From contig CAKSIG010000003.1 of assembly GCA_934463035.1 (NCBI GenBank), forward strand, positions 186,001 through 250,000: DNA of 64,000 bases, read 5' to 3'. The notes beneath the pieces were generated by a model, which saw nothing but the letters and a program-made list of their open reading frames with translations, did no database searches and was not told the origin of the DNA. Below, in pieces: positions 22,131-30,682 of this stretch (positions are counted from its first letter, which is position 1; every line of letters begins with the position of its first letter). The translations under genes and the position numbers were made by a program. Source of the stretch: an uncultured Eubacteriales bacterium. Lineage in GTDB: Bacteria; Bacillota; Clostridia; Oscillospirales; Acutalibacteraceae.

Positions 22131-22206
22131 GATTCATTAGCTCAGTTGGCAGAGCACTTGACTTTTAATCAAGGTGTCCGGGGTTCGAATCCCCGATGGA
22201 TCACCA
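22131..22206 (+). tRNA. tRNA-Lys (anticodon TTT)
   Basis: A 76-base cloverleaf. The acceptor arm is GATTCAT with ATGGATC, the D arm GCTC/GAGC, the anticodon stem CTTGA/TCAAG with loop CTTTTAA, and the T arm CGGGG/CCCCG with TTCGAAT. CCA is encoded. All stems are intact, so prophage insertion nearby has not damaged the gene. Confidence 0.97.
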
Positions 22207-22244
22207 AAGTCCCGATTGCGTAAGCAATCGGGACTTTATTTTTT
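22207..22244 (+). terminator. Terminator after tRNA-Lys
   Basis: AAGTCCCGATTGC and GCAATCGGGACTT pair around GTAA and are followed by TATTTTTT. Confidence 0.9.
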
Positions 22245-22265
22245 GCACGTATCAATTTCGCTCTG

Positions 22266-23624
22266 CTAATGCACTGCTGTGCTTTCTTTTTTACCCTTTG
22301 AATTTGAGCCTGACAGTTCTGATATGCTTACCGCCGCATTATGCGGTATCGGTTTCCATTCAACCTTTGTAAACAATGCTATCACAAGCGAGAGCTTTCC
22401 TATAAGGTCAAACAGGGGAAAGGTGAAGCAGAACCAAATCTTTTTATACCATTTAATCGGTTTTATTCGCGAGTTCTCGGCGATAAAAACATAAGCGGCG
22501 GTTATCATTGATGTGACCCACGTTTTTAACGTCCAATAAAGCGTTGCACAGGTGAGCGTGTAGTAAGCTCCGAACTTCGCCGATCCGATTATAAGCAGGG
22601 ATATTTTGAGAGCGTATACGATAATGCGTTTAAGAACAGTGTATAACGAACGGGGAAATATGGTGGTGAGCATATCGTAGCTCATTATGCGGTTAAGAAT
22701 TTGTTTGCTGAACGGCTGCTTGCGGTTTTGCTTCGGGAGTACAAATATATTTACAAAAAGTTTGCCGCCCGATTCGGCAAGCGCTTGCAGATGACCCTTT
22801 GCCCAGCGGATACGCTGGCGCATAGCTGTCTTTATATCGACAGGCTGTTCGTCATAAAAAATCGCATTGTTGTTGAAAGAAATTCTGTAACCGTTGACGA
22901 CCGCGTCGGCGGAAAGTGCCCTGTCCTCTGTGAGTGAGGTATAGTTCCAGCCGTTTTCGATGATTTCGTGCGACATTAAAAAGCCTGTGCCCTGTATACG
23001 CGAGGCAAGCCTGAAAACAGATTTTGCACGGTGCTCGTTTCTTACGGTTCTCAGCCAATGCAGTGCGTATGAGGCGGATATCCAATTGTCATCGAAATTC
23101 TTTGTGTTGCGGTATCCGACTATCAGCTTTTCACCCGCGTCAAAAGCGTCGTTCATTCTTGAAATGTAATCTTCTTTTAAAAGGTTGTCCGCGTCGAAAA
23201 CGAAATAGCCTTCAAATGCGTCAATCCCATAGTCTCTCCTTATACATTCAATTAGAAATTGCAAAGCATACCCTTTGGTGCGGTGTTCGTTATCAAAACG
23301 CGTGTAGCACACCGCTCCGCTTTTTTCGGCTATCTCGGCAGTATCGTCGGTGCAGTTATCAGCCACAACAAAAATTTTAACAAGCTCGGCGGGATAGTCT
23401 TGCAGCCGTATGCTTTCAATGAGATTGCCTATAACCGCTTCCTCGTTGCGCGCGGCAATCAAAACAGCATATTTGTGCTGTTTTTCGGCGGGCGGAAAGG
23501 CTCTCGTAGCAAAAAGCCCTGTAATTTTGAAGATAATTTTGTATTTCCAAAGCCAGCCGAGTATCGCGCTTATGAAAGCCAATACCGCTATAATACCGTG
23601 TACTGTTGTAATATAACCGTTCAT
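22266..23624 (-). CDS. Membrane-bound family 2 glycosyltransferase
   Basis: A 452-residue processive-type transferase. An N-terminal transmembrane helix (about 8-28) is followed by a GT-A domain: VLIAARNEEAVI, VVADNCTDD, FVFDADN (metal-binding D-x-D), SLTEDRAL and QRIRW, the Q-x-x-R-W motif of cellulose, hyaluronan and poly-GlcNAc synthases. The C-terminal 150 residues contain three or four more helices. It most likely makes or exports an extracellular polysaccharide; the sugar cannot be told. It reads convergently toward tRNA-Lys. No accessory synthase genes are adjacent. Confidence 0.88.
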   Translation of the reverse strand: MNGYITTVHGIIAVLAFISAILGWLWKYKIIFKITGLFATRAFPPAEKQHKYAVLIAARNEEAVIGNLIESIRLQDYPAELVKIFVVADNCTDDTAEIAEKSGAVCYTRFDNEHRTKGYALQFLIECIRRDYGIDAFEGYFVFDADNLLKEDYISRMNDAFDAGEKLIVGYRNTKNFDDNWISASYALHWLRTVRNEHRAKSVFRLASRIQGTGFLMSHEIIENGWNYTSLTEDRALSADAVVNGYRISFNNNAIFYDEQPVDIKTAMRQRIRWAKGHLQALAESGGKLFVNIFVLPKQNRKQPFSKQILNRIMSYDMLTTIFPRSLYTVLKRIIVYALKISLLIIGSAKFGAYYTLTCATLYWTLKTWVTSMITAAYVFIAENSRIKPIKWYKKIWFCFTFPLFDLIGKLSLVIALFTKVEWKPIPHNAAVSISELSGSNSKGKKESTAVH

Positions 23625-23658
23625 ATAATCACCTTAGGTTTTTTGCCAACTGTATAAA

Positions 23659-23688
23659 AATCCCCGAAACCGCGTGATTTCGGGGATT
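23659..23688 (-). terminator. rplJL operon terminator
   Basis: AATCCCCGAAA and TTTCGGGGATT form a perfect 11-bp stem, followed on the minus strand by TTTTATAC. Confidence 0.9.
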
Positions 23689-23713
23689 TGTGAATTTCCT
23701 TAAAGCAAATAAA

Positions 23714-24091
23714 TTATTTAAGCTCTACGGTAGCGCCAACCTCGGTGAGCTTAGCCTTCATAGCCTCAGCGTCATCCTTGGAAACAGCTTCTTTGAGGGT
23801 CTTAGGAGCGCCGTCAACAAGAGCCTTAGCCTCAGCAAGACCGAGACCTGTTATCTCACGAACAGCCTTAATAACCTTAATCTTTTCGCTGCCTGCTGCT
23901 GCGAGAACAACGTCAAACTCAGTCTTCTCCTCAGCTGCTGCTGCGCCGCCTGCTGCCGGAGCTGCTACTGCAACTGCTGCTGCTGCGGATACACCGAACT
24001 CCTCTTCTACTGCTTTAACGAGCTCAGAAAGCTCAAGAACTGTAAGAGTTTTTAACTCTTCGATCATAGCTGTGATTTTCTCAGATGCCAT
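23714..24091 (-). CDS. rplL: 50S ribosomal protein L7/L12
   Basis: The 125-residue acidic stalk protein that recruits translation factors. The N-terminal dimerisation helix (TVLELSELVKAVEEEFGV) is joined by the Ala-rich hinge (AAAVAVAAPAAGG) to the C-terminal globular domain with KIKVIKAVREITGLGLAEAK and VDGAPKTLKE, its factor-binding face. TTGGAGGAATAAAAA precedes ATG. It is translated from the same transcript as rplJ, 34 bases downstream. Confidence 0.98.
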   Translation of the reverse strand: MASEKITAMIEELKTLTVLELSELVKAVEEEFGVSAAAAVAVAAPAAGGAAAAEEKTEFDVVLAAAGSEKIKVIKAVREITGLGLAEAKALVDGAPKTLKEAVSKDDAEAMKAKLTEVGATVELK

Positions 24092-24125
24092 TTTTTATTC
24101 CTCCAAATATTTTATAGTTTTTTAA

Positions 24126-24635
24126 TTATTCAGCGTCAGCGGAACCGTCTTTATCAACGATAGCCTGAACAGCGCGGGCAAATGCCGCGATAGGTGCCTG
24201 GAATGCTCCGAGCACGGTAGCAAGCAGAACCTCTTTCGAGGGCAGCTTTGCAAGAGAATCAATAGTGTCAAGGTCGATAACCTTTCCGTCAAGGAAACCT
24301 GCCTTGATTTTGAAATTCTCGTGAGATTCCGCAAACTTGCAAAGAATTCTTGCAGCAGCGGTATAATCTTCGTTAGAAAGGGCGACAGCCGTTGTGCCTT
24401 CAAGTACAGACTCAATCTCCTGAACGGAAGTACCGTCTATTGCACGGCGGAGAATAGTGTTTTTAACTACGAAGTAGTCAACGCCGTTCTCACGGAGTTC
24501 TTTACGAAGAGCGGTATCATCGGTCACGTTGGTACCCTTGTAGTCAACGACTAAACCGGTGACGGCGCCTGCAATCTTTTCGGAAAGCTCGGCAACCTGC
24601 TTTTGTTTTTGTTCTAAAACCAATGCGTTAGGCAA
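24126..24635 (-). CDS. rplJ: 50S ribosomal protein L10
   Basis: A 169-residue protein that anchors L7/L12 dimers to the ribosome. The typical segments are VVDYKGTNVTDDTALRKELR near the N-terminus, YFVVKNTILRRAI, and the C-terminal L12-binding helix. It starts with TTG at 24635, behind GGAGGTGAAACAAA; no nearer ATG is available. It probably represses its own mRNA through the leader upstream. Confidence 0.97.
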   Translation of the reverse strand: MPNALVLEQKQKQVAELSEKIAGAVTGLVVDYKGTNVTDDTALRKELRENGVDYFVVKNTILRRAIDGTSVQEIESVLEGTTAVALSNEDYTAAARILCKFAESHENFKIKAGFLDGKVIDLDTIDSLAKLPSKEVLLATVLGAFQAPIAAFARAVQAIVDKDGSADAE

Positions 24636-24644
24636 TTTGTTTCA

Positions 24645-24782
24645 CCTCCGAGTAGTAAGTAAAAATGCCTGTCCAAAAACGAGGACAGGCATAAATCAAC
24701 ACAAATTAACTTACACGCAACCTCGGCAGGCGAAAACTTACGGCTTGACGCCACCTGCTGTCTTTGGAACTGCAACAATGGG
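24645..24782 (-). ncRNA. L10 leader (ribosomal protein autoregulatory RNA)
   Basis: The transcript between promoter and rplJ is about 140 bases and folds as expected for the L10 leader: an upstream segment with AGACAGCAGGTGGCGTCAAG and a CCTGCCGAGG partner region, then an attenuator-like stem ATGCCTGTCC/GGACAGGCAT with ATTTTTACT. Leaders of this kind bind the L10-L12 complex to switch off expression. The fold is read by eye. Confidence 0.8.
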
Positions 24783-24811
24783 ATTATACAACACATTTGT
24801 CTTTATGTCAA
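24783..24811 (-). promoter_or_regulatory. rplJL promoter
   Basis: TTGACA (24806-24811), a 17-base spacer and TATAAT (24783-24788) on the minus strand, perfect consensus, upstream of the L10 leader. Confidence 0.92.
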
Positions 24812-24871
24812 GCATTTTTTCCTCGGATATTATTTTATTTCGGATAATATGAAGTATTGTGTTTAAAATCC

Positions 24872-24900
24872 TTGAAAAATGTTGTATTTCATTGTATAAT
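24872..24900 (+). promoter_or_regulatory. purA operon promoter
   Basis: TTGAAA (24872-24877), 17 bases, TATAAT (24895-24900), about 45 bases before the purA ATG and divergent from the ribosomal promoter. Confidence 0.88.
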
Positions 24901-24945
24901 GATACGTAATTTATTTACTAATTCATTATATTGCGGGGTTATGTT

Positions 24946-26223
24946 ATGGTAAAAGCTGTTGTAGGCGCAAACTGGGGCGACGAGGGCAAGGGTAAAATAA
25001 CCGATATGCTCGCGGGTAATGCCGATATTGTCGTTCGTTTTCAGGGCGGTGCTAATGCAGGGCATACGATTAAAAACAAATACGGCAAGTTCGCGCTTCA
25101 CACATTGCCGTCGGGCGTGTTTAACGAGGGTGTTATCAACTGTATAGGTAACGGCGTCGCGCTTGACGTTGAAAAGCTGCTGCACGAATATAACGATGTG
25201 GTTGCCAAGGGCGTTCCTGCACCGAAATTGGTTATTTCGGAACGCTGTCAGATGGTAATGCCTTATCACGTGCTTTTTGATGTTTATGAGGAAGAACGTC
25301 TCGGCAAAGCGAGCTTCGGTTCAACGAAATCGGGAATTGCTCCTTTCTATTCCGATAAGTACGCAAAGATCGGTTTTCAGGTTTGCGAGCTGTTTGATGA
25401 AAAAGCGCTTCGTGCAAAGCTCGAACGCGTTTTAGAGGTCAAGAATATTCTTATAGAAAATCTATATAAAAAATCGCCGCTTTCGGTTGACGAAATATTT
25501 GAAAAACTGATGTCCTGGAAAGAGGGTATAGCGCCCTTTGTCGGTGATGTGCGCAAGCTCGTATATGAAGCCGATAAAGCCGGCAAGACCGTTCTTTTGG
25601 AGGGTCAGCTCGGCACCCTTAAAGATACCGACCACGGAATTTATCCTATGGTTACCTCTTCAAATACAATAGCGGGCTACGGTGCTGTCGGTGCGGGAGT
25701 TCCGCCGTATGCTATAAAGGAAATTTATACGGTCATCAAGGCTTACTCGTCTGCTGTCGGTGCGGGCGCTTTTGTCAGCGAAATATTCGGCGACGAGGCA
25801 AAGGCTATGCGCGACCACGGCGGCGACGGCGGCGAATACGGCGCTACCACAGGCAGACCGCGCAGAATGGGCTGGTTTGACGCTGTTGCTACGCGTTACG
25901 GCTGTGAGGTTCAGGGCACTACGCACGGTGTGCTTACCGTTGTGGACGCACTTGGGTATCTTGATGAATTAAAGGTATGCGTAGGGTATGAAATAGACGG
26001 CAAGGTAACGCGTGATTTCCCTGTTACGGGTCTTCTCGAAAAGGCAAAACCCGTATATGAAACCCTGCCCGGTTGGAAATGCGACATAAGCGGAATAACA
26101 AAGTATTCCGACCTGCCAGAAAACTGCCGAAAATATATAGAGTTTATCGAAAAAGAGATAGGCTTTGAAATAAAGCTGGTAAGCAACGGCCCCGCAAGAG
26201 AAAATATTATCGTAAAGGAATAG
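24946..26223 (+). CDS. purA: Adenylosuccinate synthetase
   Basis: Joins IMP and aspartate with GTP to give adenylosuccinate, the first committed step to AMP. The 425-residue protein shows the N-terminal GTP loop NWGDEGKGK, QGGANAGHT, the central EGQLGTLKD-type segment (usually EGAQG in the family), VTSSNT and TTGRPRRMGWFD. The start is ATG 24946 behind GGGG; a TTG five codons earlier lacks a site. It opens a rightward operon, 4 bases before the RNase gene. Confidence 0.96.
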   Translation: MVKAVVGANWGDEGKGKITDMLAGNADIVVRFQGGANAGHTIKNKYGKFALHTLPSGVFNEGVINCIGNGVALDVEKLLHEYNDVVAKGVPAPKLVISERCQMVMPYHVLFDVYEEERLGKASFGSTKSGIAPFYSDKYAKIGFQVCELFDEKALRAKLERVLEVKNILIENLYKKSPLSVDEIFEKLMSWKEGIAPFVGDVRKLVYEADKAGKTVLLEGQLGTLKDTDHGIYPMVTSSNTIAGYGAVGAGVPPYAIKEIYTVIKAYSSAVGAGAFVSEIFGDEAKAMRDHGGDGGEYGATTGRPRRMGWFDAVATRYGCEVQGTTHGVLTVVDALGYLDELKVCVGYEIDGKVTRDFPVTGLLEKAKPVYETLPGWKCDISGITKYSDLPENCRKYIEFIEKEIGFEIKLVSNGPARENIIVKE

Positions 26224-26227
26224 GGTT

Positions 26228-27199
26228 ATGAATTTTACACCGATTGATAATAAAGGTCTTGTGGACGGATTTTGCATAGTAAAGTCAGCCGAGCGCAAGG
26301 TGTCGTCCAAGGGTGACGCATATCTTGATCTAATGCTCGGCGACCGTGACGGCGAGATCAACGCAAAACTCTGGCGATATGTTGAGGAAATACACGGGGT
26401 CTACGAAACAAACGACATAGTAAAGGTGAGAGGTACAATATCGCAGTATAACGGTGCGGATCAGTTGCGCGTTGAAAAGATACGCCACGCCGCTGAGTCC
26501 GACGGCGTTAATATTGAAGATTTTGTAAAAAGCACCGCATATTCGGGAGAAATGATGTATAACGAGCTTATAGGCATAGCTTCCGAGTTTAAAGATAACG
26601 ACCTTAAAGCGATAGTTACGGGGATATATGAAGAAAACCGTTTGAAATTGCTCTATTGGCCCGCGGCATTTAAACTGCATCACGCGGTGCGCGGTGGATT
26701 GTTGTTCCACACACTCTCAATCGTTCGGCTTGCCGAGGGTGTTTGCAAGGTTTATCCGTTTGTTGACAGGGAACTGCTTATATCGGGCGCTATGCTGCAC
26801 GACATTGCGAAGACTGTTGAATTTGAAGTTTCCGACACGGGTATAGCCTCGGGTTATTCCGCCGAGGGCAATCTTCTCGGTCATTTGGCTATGGGCGCTA
26901 TGATGATTGAAAAATACGCAGAAAAAGCAGGAATCAACCGCAAAACGGCGGTCTTGCTTGAACATATGGTTCTTTCACATCACGGCGAACCCGATTTCGG
27001 TGCCGCTGTTCGTCCTATGTTTATTGAGGCGGAACTGCTTTCCGAGCTTGACCTTATGGATTCGAGGGTATACGAAATGCAGGAGGCGGTATCGTCGACT
27101 AAGGGCGGCGAGTTTTCAAACAGAATTTGGGCGATGGATAACAGGAAGTTATACAATCATTCAAGAAGCGATATGAATAACGCGACAAAATTGTTCTGA
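26228..27199 (+). CDS. yhaM: YhaM-type 3'-5' exoribonuclease
   Basis: A 323-residue nuclease with an N-terminal OB-fold (residues about 10-90; DRDGEINAKLW, VKVRGTISQYNGADQLRVEKI) and a C-terminal HD hydrolase domain (HTLSIVRLAEG, GAMLHDIAKT with the HD pair, and LSHHGEPDFG). Family members trim RNA and single-stranded DNA from the 3' end in Firmicutes. In Bacillus it lies next to yhaN-yhaO; here the similar pair is 14 kb away at 40.7-44.2 kb. Confidence 0.93.
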   Translation: MNFTPIDNKGLVDGFCIVKSAERKVSSKGDAYLDLMLGDRDGEINAKLWRYVEEIHGVYETNDIVKVRGTISQYNGADQLRVEKIRHAAESDGVNIEDFVKSTAYSGEMMYNELIGIASEFKDNDLKAIVTGIYEENRLKLLYWPAAFKLHHAVRGGLLFHTLSIVRLAEGVCKVYPFVDRELLISGAMLHDIAKTVEFEVSDTGIASGYSAEGNLLGHLAMGAMMIEKYAEKAGINRKTAVLLEHMVLSHHGEPDFGAAVRPMFIEAELLSELDLMDSRVYEMQEAVSSTKGGEFSNRIWAMDNRKLYNHSRSDMNNATKLF

Positions 27200-27294
27200 T
27201 AATAAAAAAGAATACAGGGGACATTTAGTGCCGTTTATATTAAATGTCCTTATACTGTATAAAATATTTTAAAAACGGCAGAATGGAGAAAATT

Positions 27295-27495
27295 ATGAAA
27301 ATAACAAAAGATATGCTTATAGGTGAAGTGCTTGATATTGACAGCGGTGCCGCTGAATTTTTCTTTGAAATAGGTATGCATTGCTTGGGTTGCCCCGCAT
27401 CGAGAGGCGAGAGCATTGAGCAGGCGTGCGAGGTTCACGGAACCGACTGCGATGCTTTGGTAGAAAAGCTCAATAAATATTTTGAAAACAAATAA
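27295..27495 (+). CDS. DUF1858 family protein
   Basis: A 66-residue protein beginning MKITKDMLIGEVLDIDSG, ending LNKYFENK, with the conserved HCLGCPASRGESIEQACEVHG motif (two Cys, C-x2-C) of DUF1858. These small proteins occur in anaerobes near hybrid-cluster and redox genes and are thought to bind a metal or Fe-S centre or respond to redox, without direct proof. ATG 27295 follows GGAG. Its stop overlaps the trmK ATG (TAATG). Confidence 0.85.
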   Translation: MKITKDMLIGEVLDIDSGAAEFFFEIGMHCLGCPASRGESIEQACEVHGTDCDALVEKLNKYFENK

Positions 27496-28187
27496 TGTAT
27501 AATTTGAGTAAAAGGCTCAGTGTGATTGCCTCGCTTGTTAAACAGGGAGCGCGCGTGTGCGATGTGGGAACCGACCACGGCTATCTGCCGATAGCGCTTA
27601 AAAAAAGCGGTTTGGTTTCAAGCGTTATCGCAACGGATATACGTAAAGGTCCCTTGGCGAACGCCGCGGAAAATGTGGCTTTATCAGGTGTGAACGGCAT
27701 AGAACTGAGACTTTGCGACGGGCTTGATTCGGTTTCGAGCAATGAAGCTGATACGGTTGTTGTTGCAGGTATGGGCGGCGAGGTTATTTCGGGTATTATA
27801 GCTCGGTGCAGTTGGCTGAAAAATGACAGGATAACGCTCATTCTCCAACCTACAACGTCGCCCGAGTTTTTGCGCCGCTTTTTATACAGCAACGGTTTTG
27901 AAATACAAAAAGAGCCTGCCGTGCTTGAATGCGGCAAGGCTTATTCCGTTATGAAGGTAAGATTTACCGGCAAGGCTTATGCTTTGCCGGAACATTTTTA
28001 CTATATCGGAAAGATAGATGCCTTGGAAAGCGACGGCATTGAATACATAAACAGGCAGTATAGACGCTGCAAAAACTGTGCTGACGCATTGGCAAACAAT
28101 GCGGATAATAAGGAAAAATTCACTTATTATAAATCGGTCGCCGAAAAACTTTATGAAGTAATCGGAGGTGAGGAAAATGGCATTTGA
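27495..28187 (+). CDS. trmK: tRNA (adenine-22-N1)-methyltransferase
   Basis: Methylates A22 in the D loop of some tRNAs. This 230-residue protein has SAM motif I VCDVGTDHGYLPI (about 21-33), ATDIRKGPL, and VVVAGMGGEVI, with ILQPTTSPEFLRR; these are signatures of the COG2384 family. The start overlaps the preceding gene by one base. A Nif3-like partner usually lies next to it in Firmicutes; here one is found at 32.4 kb on the other strand. Confidence 0.94.
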   Translation: MYNLSKRLSVIASLVKQGARVCDVGTDHGYLPIALKKSGLVSSVIATDIRKGPLANAAENVALSGVNGIELRLCDGLDSVSSNEADTVVVAGMGGEVISGIIARCSWLKNDRITLILQPTTSPEFLRRFLYSNGFEIQKEPAVLECGKAYSVMKVRFTGKAYALPEHFYYIGKIDALESDGIEYINRQYRRCKNCADALANNADNKEKFTYYKSVAEKLYEVIGGEENGI

Positions 28188-29898
28188 CGGAGGAATGTTA
28201 TACAAGGTCAAAAATGAGCTTTTGACGGCGGTTGACTGTCACGTTGATAAGATATATCAGCCCTCACGTGATGAACTTATCATTTCATTCAGGAAAAAAG
28301 GTTTTGTAAAGCGTGTTTTTATTTCGGCAAGACCCGGCGCCTCGCGCATACATTTCACCGAAAACAAGTTTGAAAATCCTGAAACTCCGCCGATGTTTTG
28401 TATGCTGCTGCGTAAACATCTTTCCTCTGCGCGTCTTGTCTCGGTTGAACAAAACGGTTTTGAGCGCGTGTTGGAGCTTGTGTTTTTTGCTGCCGATGAA
28501 ATGGGCGACCGCGTGACGTTGCGGCTTGTTTGCGAACTTATAGGAAATCAATCAAACATAATACTTGTGGGTAATGAGGGCAGAATAATTGACAGCGTCC
28601 GCCGAAGTGATATTGAAAGCGGAAAGCGGTTAGTTCAACCGGGCGCCCGTTATGAATATCCGACATCCCAGCAAAAGCTCGATCCGACGAGAGAAAACAT
28701 AGCAAATATTTGCGCCGAACTGTTTTCGTTTGGCGATATACCGCTATCAAAGGCGCTGTTAAGGACTATAAACGGATTTTCTCCGCTTATATGCCGTGAG
28801 ATAGCCTGCCTTGCTTCGGGAAATGACGTTTTTGTGTCAGAATGTGATAAGAACAGCGTTAATAACGCCGTTTCGTCGGTTATCGGCGCACTTTCAGATC
28901 AGGGAACGCCTGTAATGCTTACCGAAGAAAACGGTACGCCGTTTGATTATTCTTATGTCGATATATGCCAATACGGAAATAAATTTACCAAAAGACAATT
29001 CGGAACGTACTCCGAACTGTTAGACGGATTTTATACCGCGCGCGATACTGCCGCGAGAATATCCCACTCGGCTAAGGATATTATCAGGCTTGTTGAAAAC
29101 TTGAAGACAAGGGCGGAAAAAAGGCTTGCTTTAAGGCTTGACGAATTAAAAAACTGTCAAAACCGCGAGGAGTACAGGATTTTCGGTGAGCTTTTAAAGG
29201 CGAATTTGTATGCTATACAGCAGGGAAGCCGTTTTGCAGAGGTTCCGAATTATTATGACGAATCGTTGAATACGGTGCGCATACCTCTTGACCCTTCACT
29301 TTCGCCTGCGGCAAATGCGGCAAAGTATTTTAAGGATTATAAAAAAACCTATACCGCCGAGCAACATCTGAACACGCTGACCCAAAATGATAAAAGCGAA
29401 ATAGAGTACTTCGACTCCGTGCTTGACAGTATTTCAAGGTGTACCGCACTGTTGGATATTAATGAAATACGGGAAGAACTTGCCGATGCGGGTTACCTTC
29501 GCAGTACCGCCAAAAAACAAAAGAAAAACAATAAAGGAACGGCATTGCTTGAATATACTTCAAGCGAGGGATACCGAATAGTTGTCGGCAAAAACAACCG
29601 TCAGAACGATTATATAACTACGGTGCTTGCGGCTAAAAACGACCTCTGGTTTCACGTAAAGAATATCCCCGGTTCCCACGTTGTAGTTATGTGTAACGGC
29701 GGCGAGGTTTCCGATGAAACAGTTTCGGCTGCGGCACAGCTTGCCGCGTACCACTCAAAGGCGTCTTCTTCGTCTAATGTTCCTGTCGATTATACACCTG
29801 TCAAATATGTAAAAAAACCGAACGGTTCAAAGCCCGGAATGGTAATCTATACCACTAATAAAACAGTATACGTAACACCAAAGGAGATAACGTTATGA
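28177..29898 (+). CDS. rqcH: NFACT protein RqcH (Rqc2 homologue, FbpA-like)
   Basis: A 573-residue ribosome quality control factor that binds stalled 50S subunits and recruits tRNA-Ala to add C-terminal alanine tails. The domains in order are NFACT-N (about 1-200, FDGGMLYKVKNEL), helix-hairpin and coiled-coil (about 270-440, RAEKRLALRLDELKNCQ), and the NFACT-R domain (AKNDLWFHVKNIPGSHVVV with the D-x-W-F-H-x-K motif). GGAGGTGAGGAAA precedes ATG at 28177, which overlaps trmK by 11 bases. Confidence 0.94.
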   Translation: MAFDGGMLYKVKNELLTAVDCHVDKIYQPSRDELIISFRKKGFVKRVFISARPGASRIHFTENKFENPETPPMFCMLLRKHLSSARLVSVEQNGFERVLELVFFAADEMGDRVTLRLVCELIGNQSNIILVGNEGRIIDSVRRSDIESGKRLVQPGARYEYPTSQQKLDPTRENIANICAELFSFGDIPLSKALLRTINGFSPLICREIACLASGNDVFVSECDKNSVNNAVSSVIGALSDQGTPVMLTEENGTPFDYSYVDICQYGNKFTKRQFGTYSELLDGFYTARDTAARISHSAKDIIRLVENLKTRAEKRLALRLDELKNCQNREEYRIFGELLKANLYAIQQGSRFAEVPNYYDESLNTVRIPLDPSLSPAANAAKYFKDYKKTYTAEQHLNTLTQNDKSEIEYFDSVLDSISRCTALLDINEIREELADAGYLRSTAKKQKKNNKGTALLEYTSSEGYRIVVGKNNRQNDYITTVLAAKNDLWFHVKNIPGSHVVVMCNGGEVSDETVSAAAQLAAYHSKASSSSNVPVDYTPVKYVKKPNGSKPGMVIYTTNKTVYVTPKEITL

Positions 29899-30671
29899 AT
29901 ATCGGTGTTTCAACCGCGTGTTTTTATCCGCTTGAAACAGAGGTCGCCTTTGAAGATCTCGGAAAAGCAGGCGTAAAAAATGCAGAGATATTTTTCAATG
30001 CCGATTGCGAACTTAAAGACAGTTTTATTGATATGCTGATCGACATAAAAAACGAATACGGAATTAACGTTTCGTCGGTTCACCCTGCGTCTGCTTTTAC
30101 GGAATCGTTTGTCTTCTTTTCGGCTTACGAAAGACGGTTTACCGAGGGTATTCAAAACTATTGCCGATACTCTGAAATTGCGGCAAGGCTCGGAGCAAAG
30201 TATATCATTATGCACGGCGGCAAGCTGAACTCTGTCCTTAGTGATGAAGAATACTGCGAGCGGTTTATGAGAATTAAGGAAGCGGTCCGAAAAAACGGCG
30301 TTACCGTTTTACAGGAAAACGTTTTGCGGTTAAGAGCGGGGGATATAGAGTTTTTAAAATCAATCCGCAACATTCTCGGTGACGAAGCCGAAATGTGCCT
30401 TGATATAAAGCAGGCGTTGCGCTGCGGATATGACCCCTATGAGCTTATTGACTTGTTTTACAATAATATAAGGCATTATCATATCAGCGACCACAACCTG
30501 TCGTCAGATTGCCTTTTGCCGGGCAGGGGCGGCTTCGATTTTGGGGAGTTTTTCAAAAGACTTAAATCCTTCGGCTATAACGGCTCCTGTATTATTGAAG
30601 TATATAACAACGCTTATAAGGATTACAGCGAAATATATCGGTCGTATGAATTTTTACAGCAATATCGTTAG
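29895..30671 (+). CDS. Sugar phosphate isomerase/epimerase-like TIM barrel protein
   Basis: A 258-residue protein of the AP endonuclease 2/xylose isomerase-like fold. Metal-ligand positions can be seen in VSSVHPASAF, IIMHGGKLN, VTVLQENVLR, MCLDIKQALRCG, HYHISDH and CIIEVYNN (alternating His, Glu and Asp). The substrate is not known; family members act on sugars, hydroxypyruvate or abasic DNA. It overlaps the rqcH stop by four bases and so belongs to the operon. Confidence 0.83.
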   Translation: MNIGVSTACFYPLETEVAFEDLGKAGVKNAEIFFNADCELKDSFIDMLIDIKNEYGINVSSVHPASAFTESFVFFSAYERRFTEGIQNYCRYSEIAARLGAKYIIMHGGKLNSVLSDEEYCERFMRIKEAVRKNGVTVLQENVLRLRAGDIEFLKSIRNILGDEAEMCLDIKQALRCGYDPYELIDLFYNNIRHYHISDHNLSSDCLLPGRGGFDFGEFFKRLKSFGYNGSCIIEVYNNAYKDYSEIYRSYEFLQQYR

Positions 30672-30682
30672 GGGGTATTCCT

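Noticed and set aside
22131..22206. tRNA-Lys as the prophage attachment site
   Set aside because: The 5' side and an intact promoter face the prophage and no duplicated tRNA end is seen; the true core needs the other prophage end.
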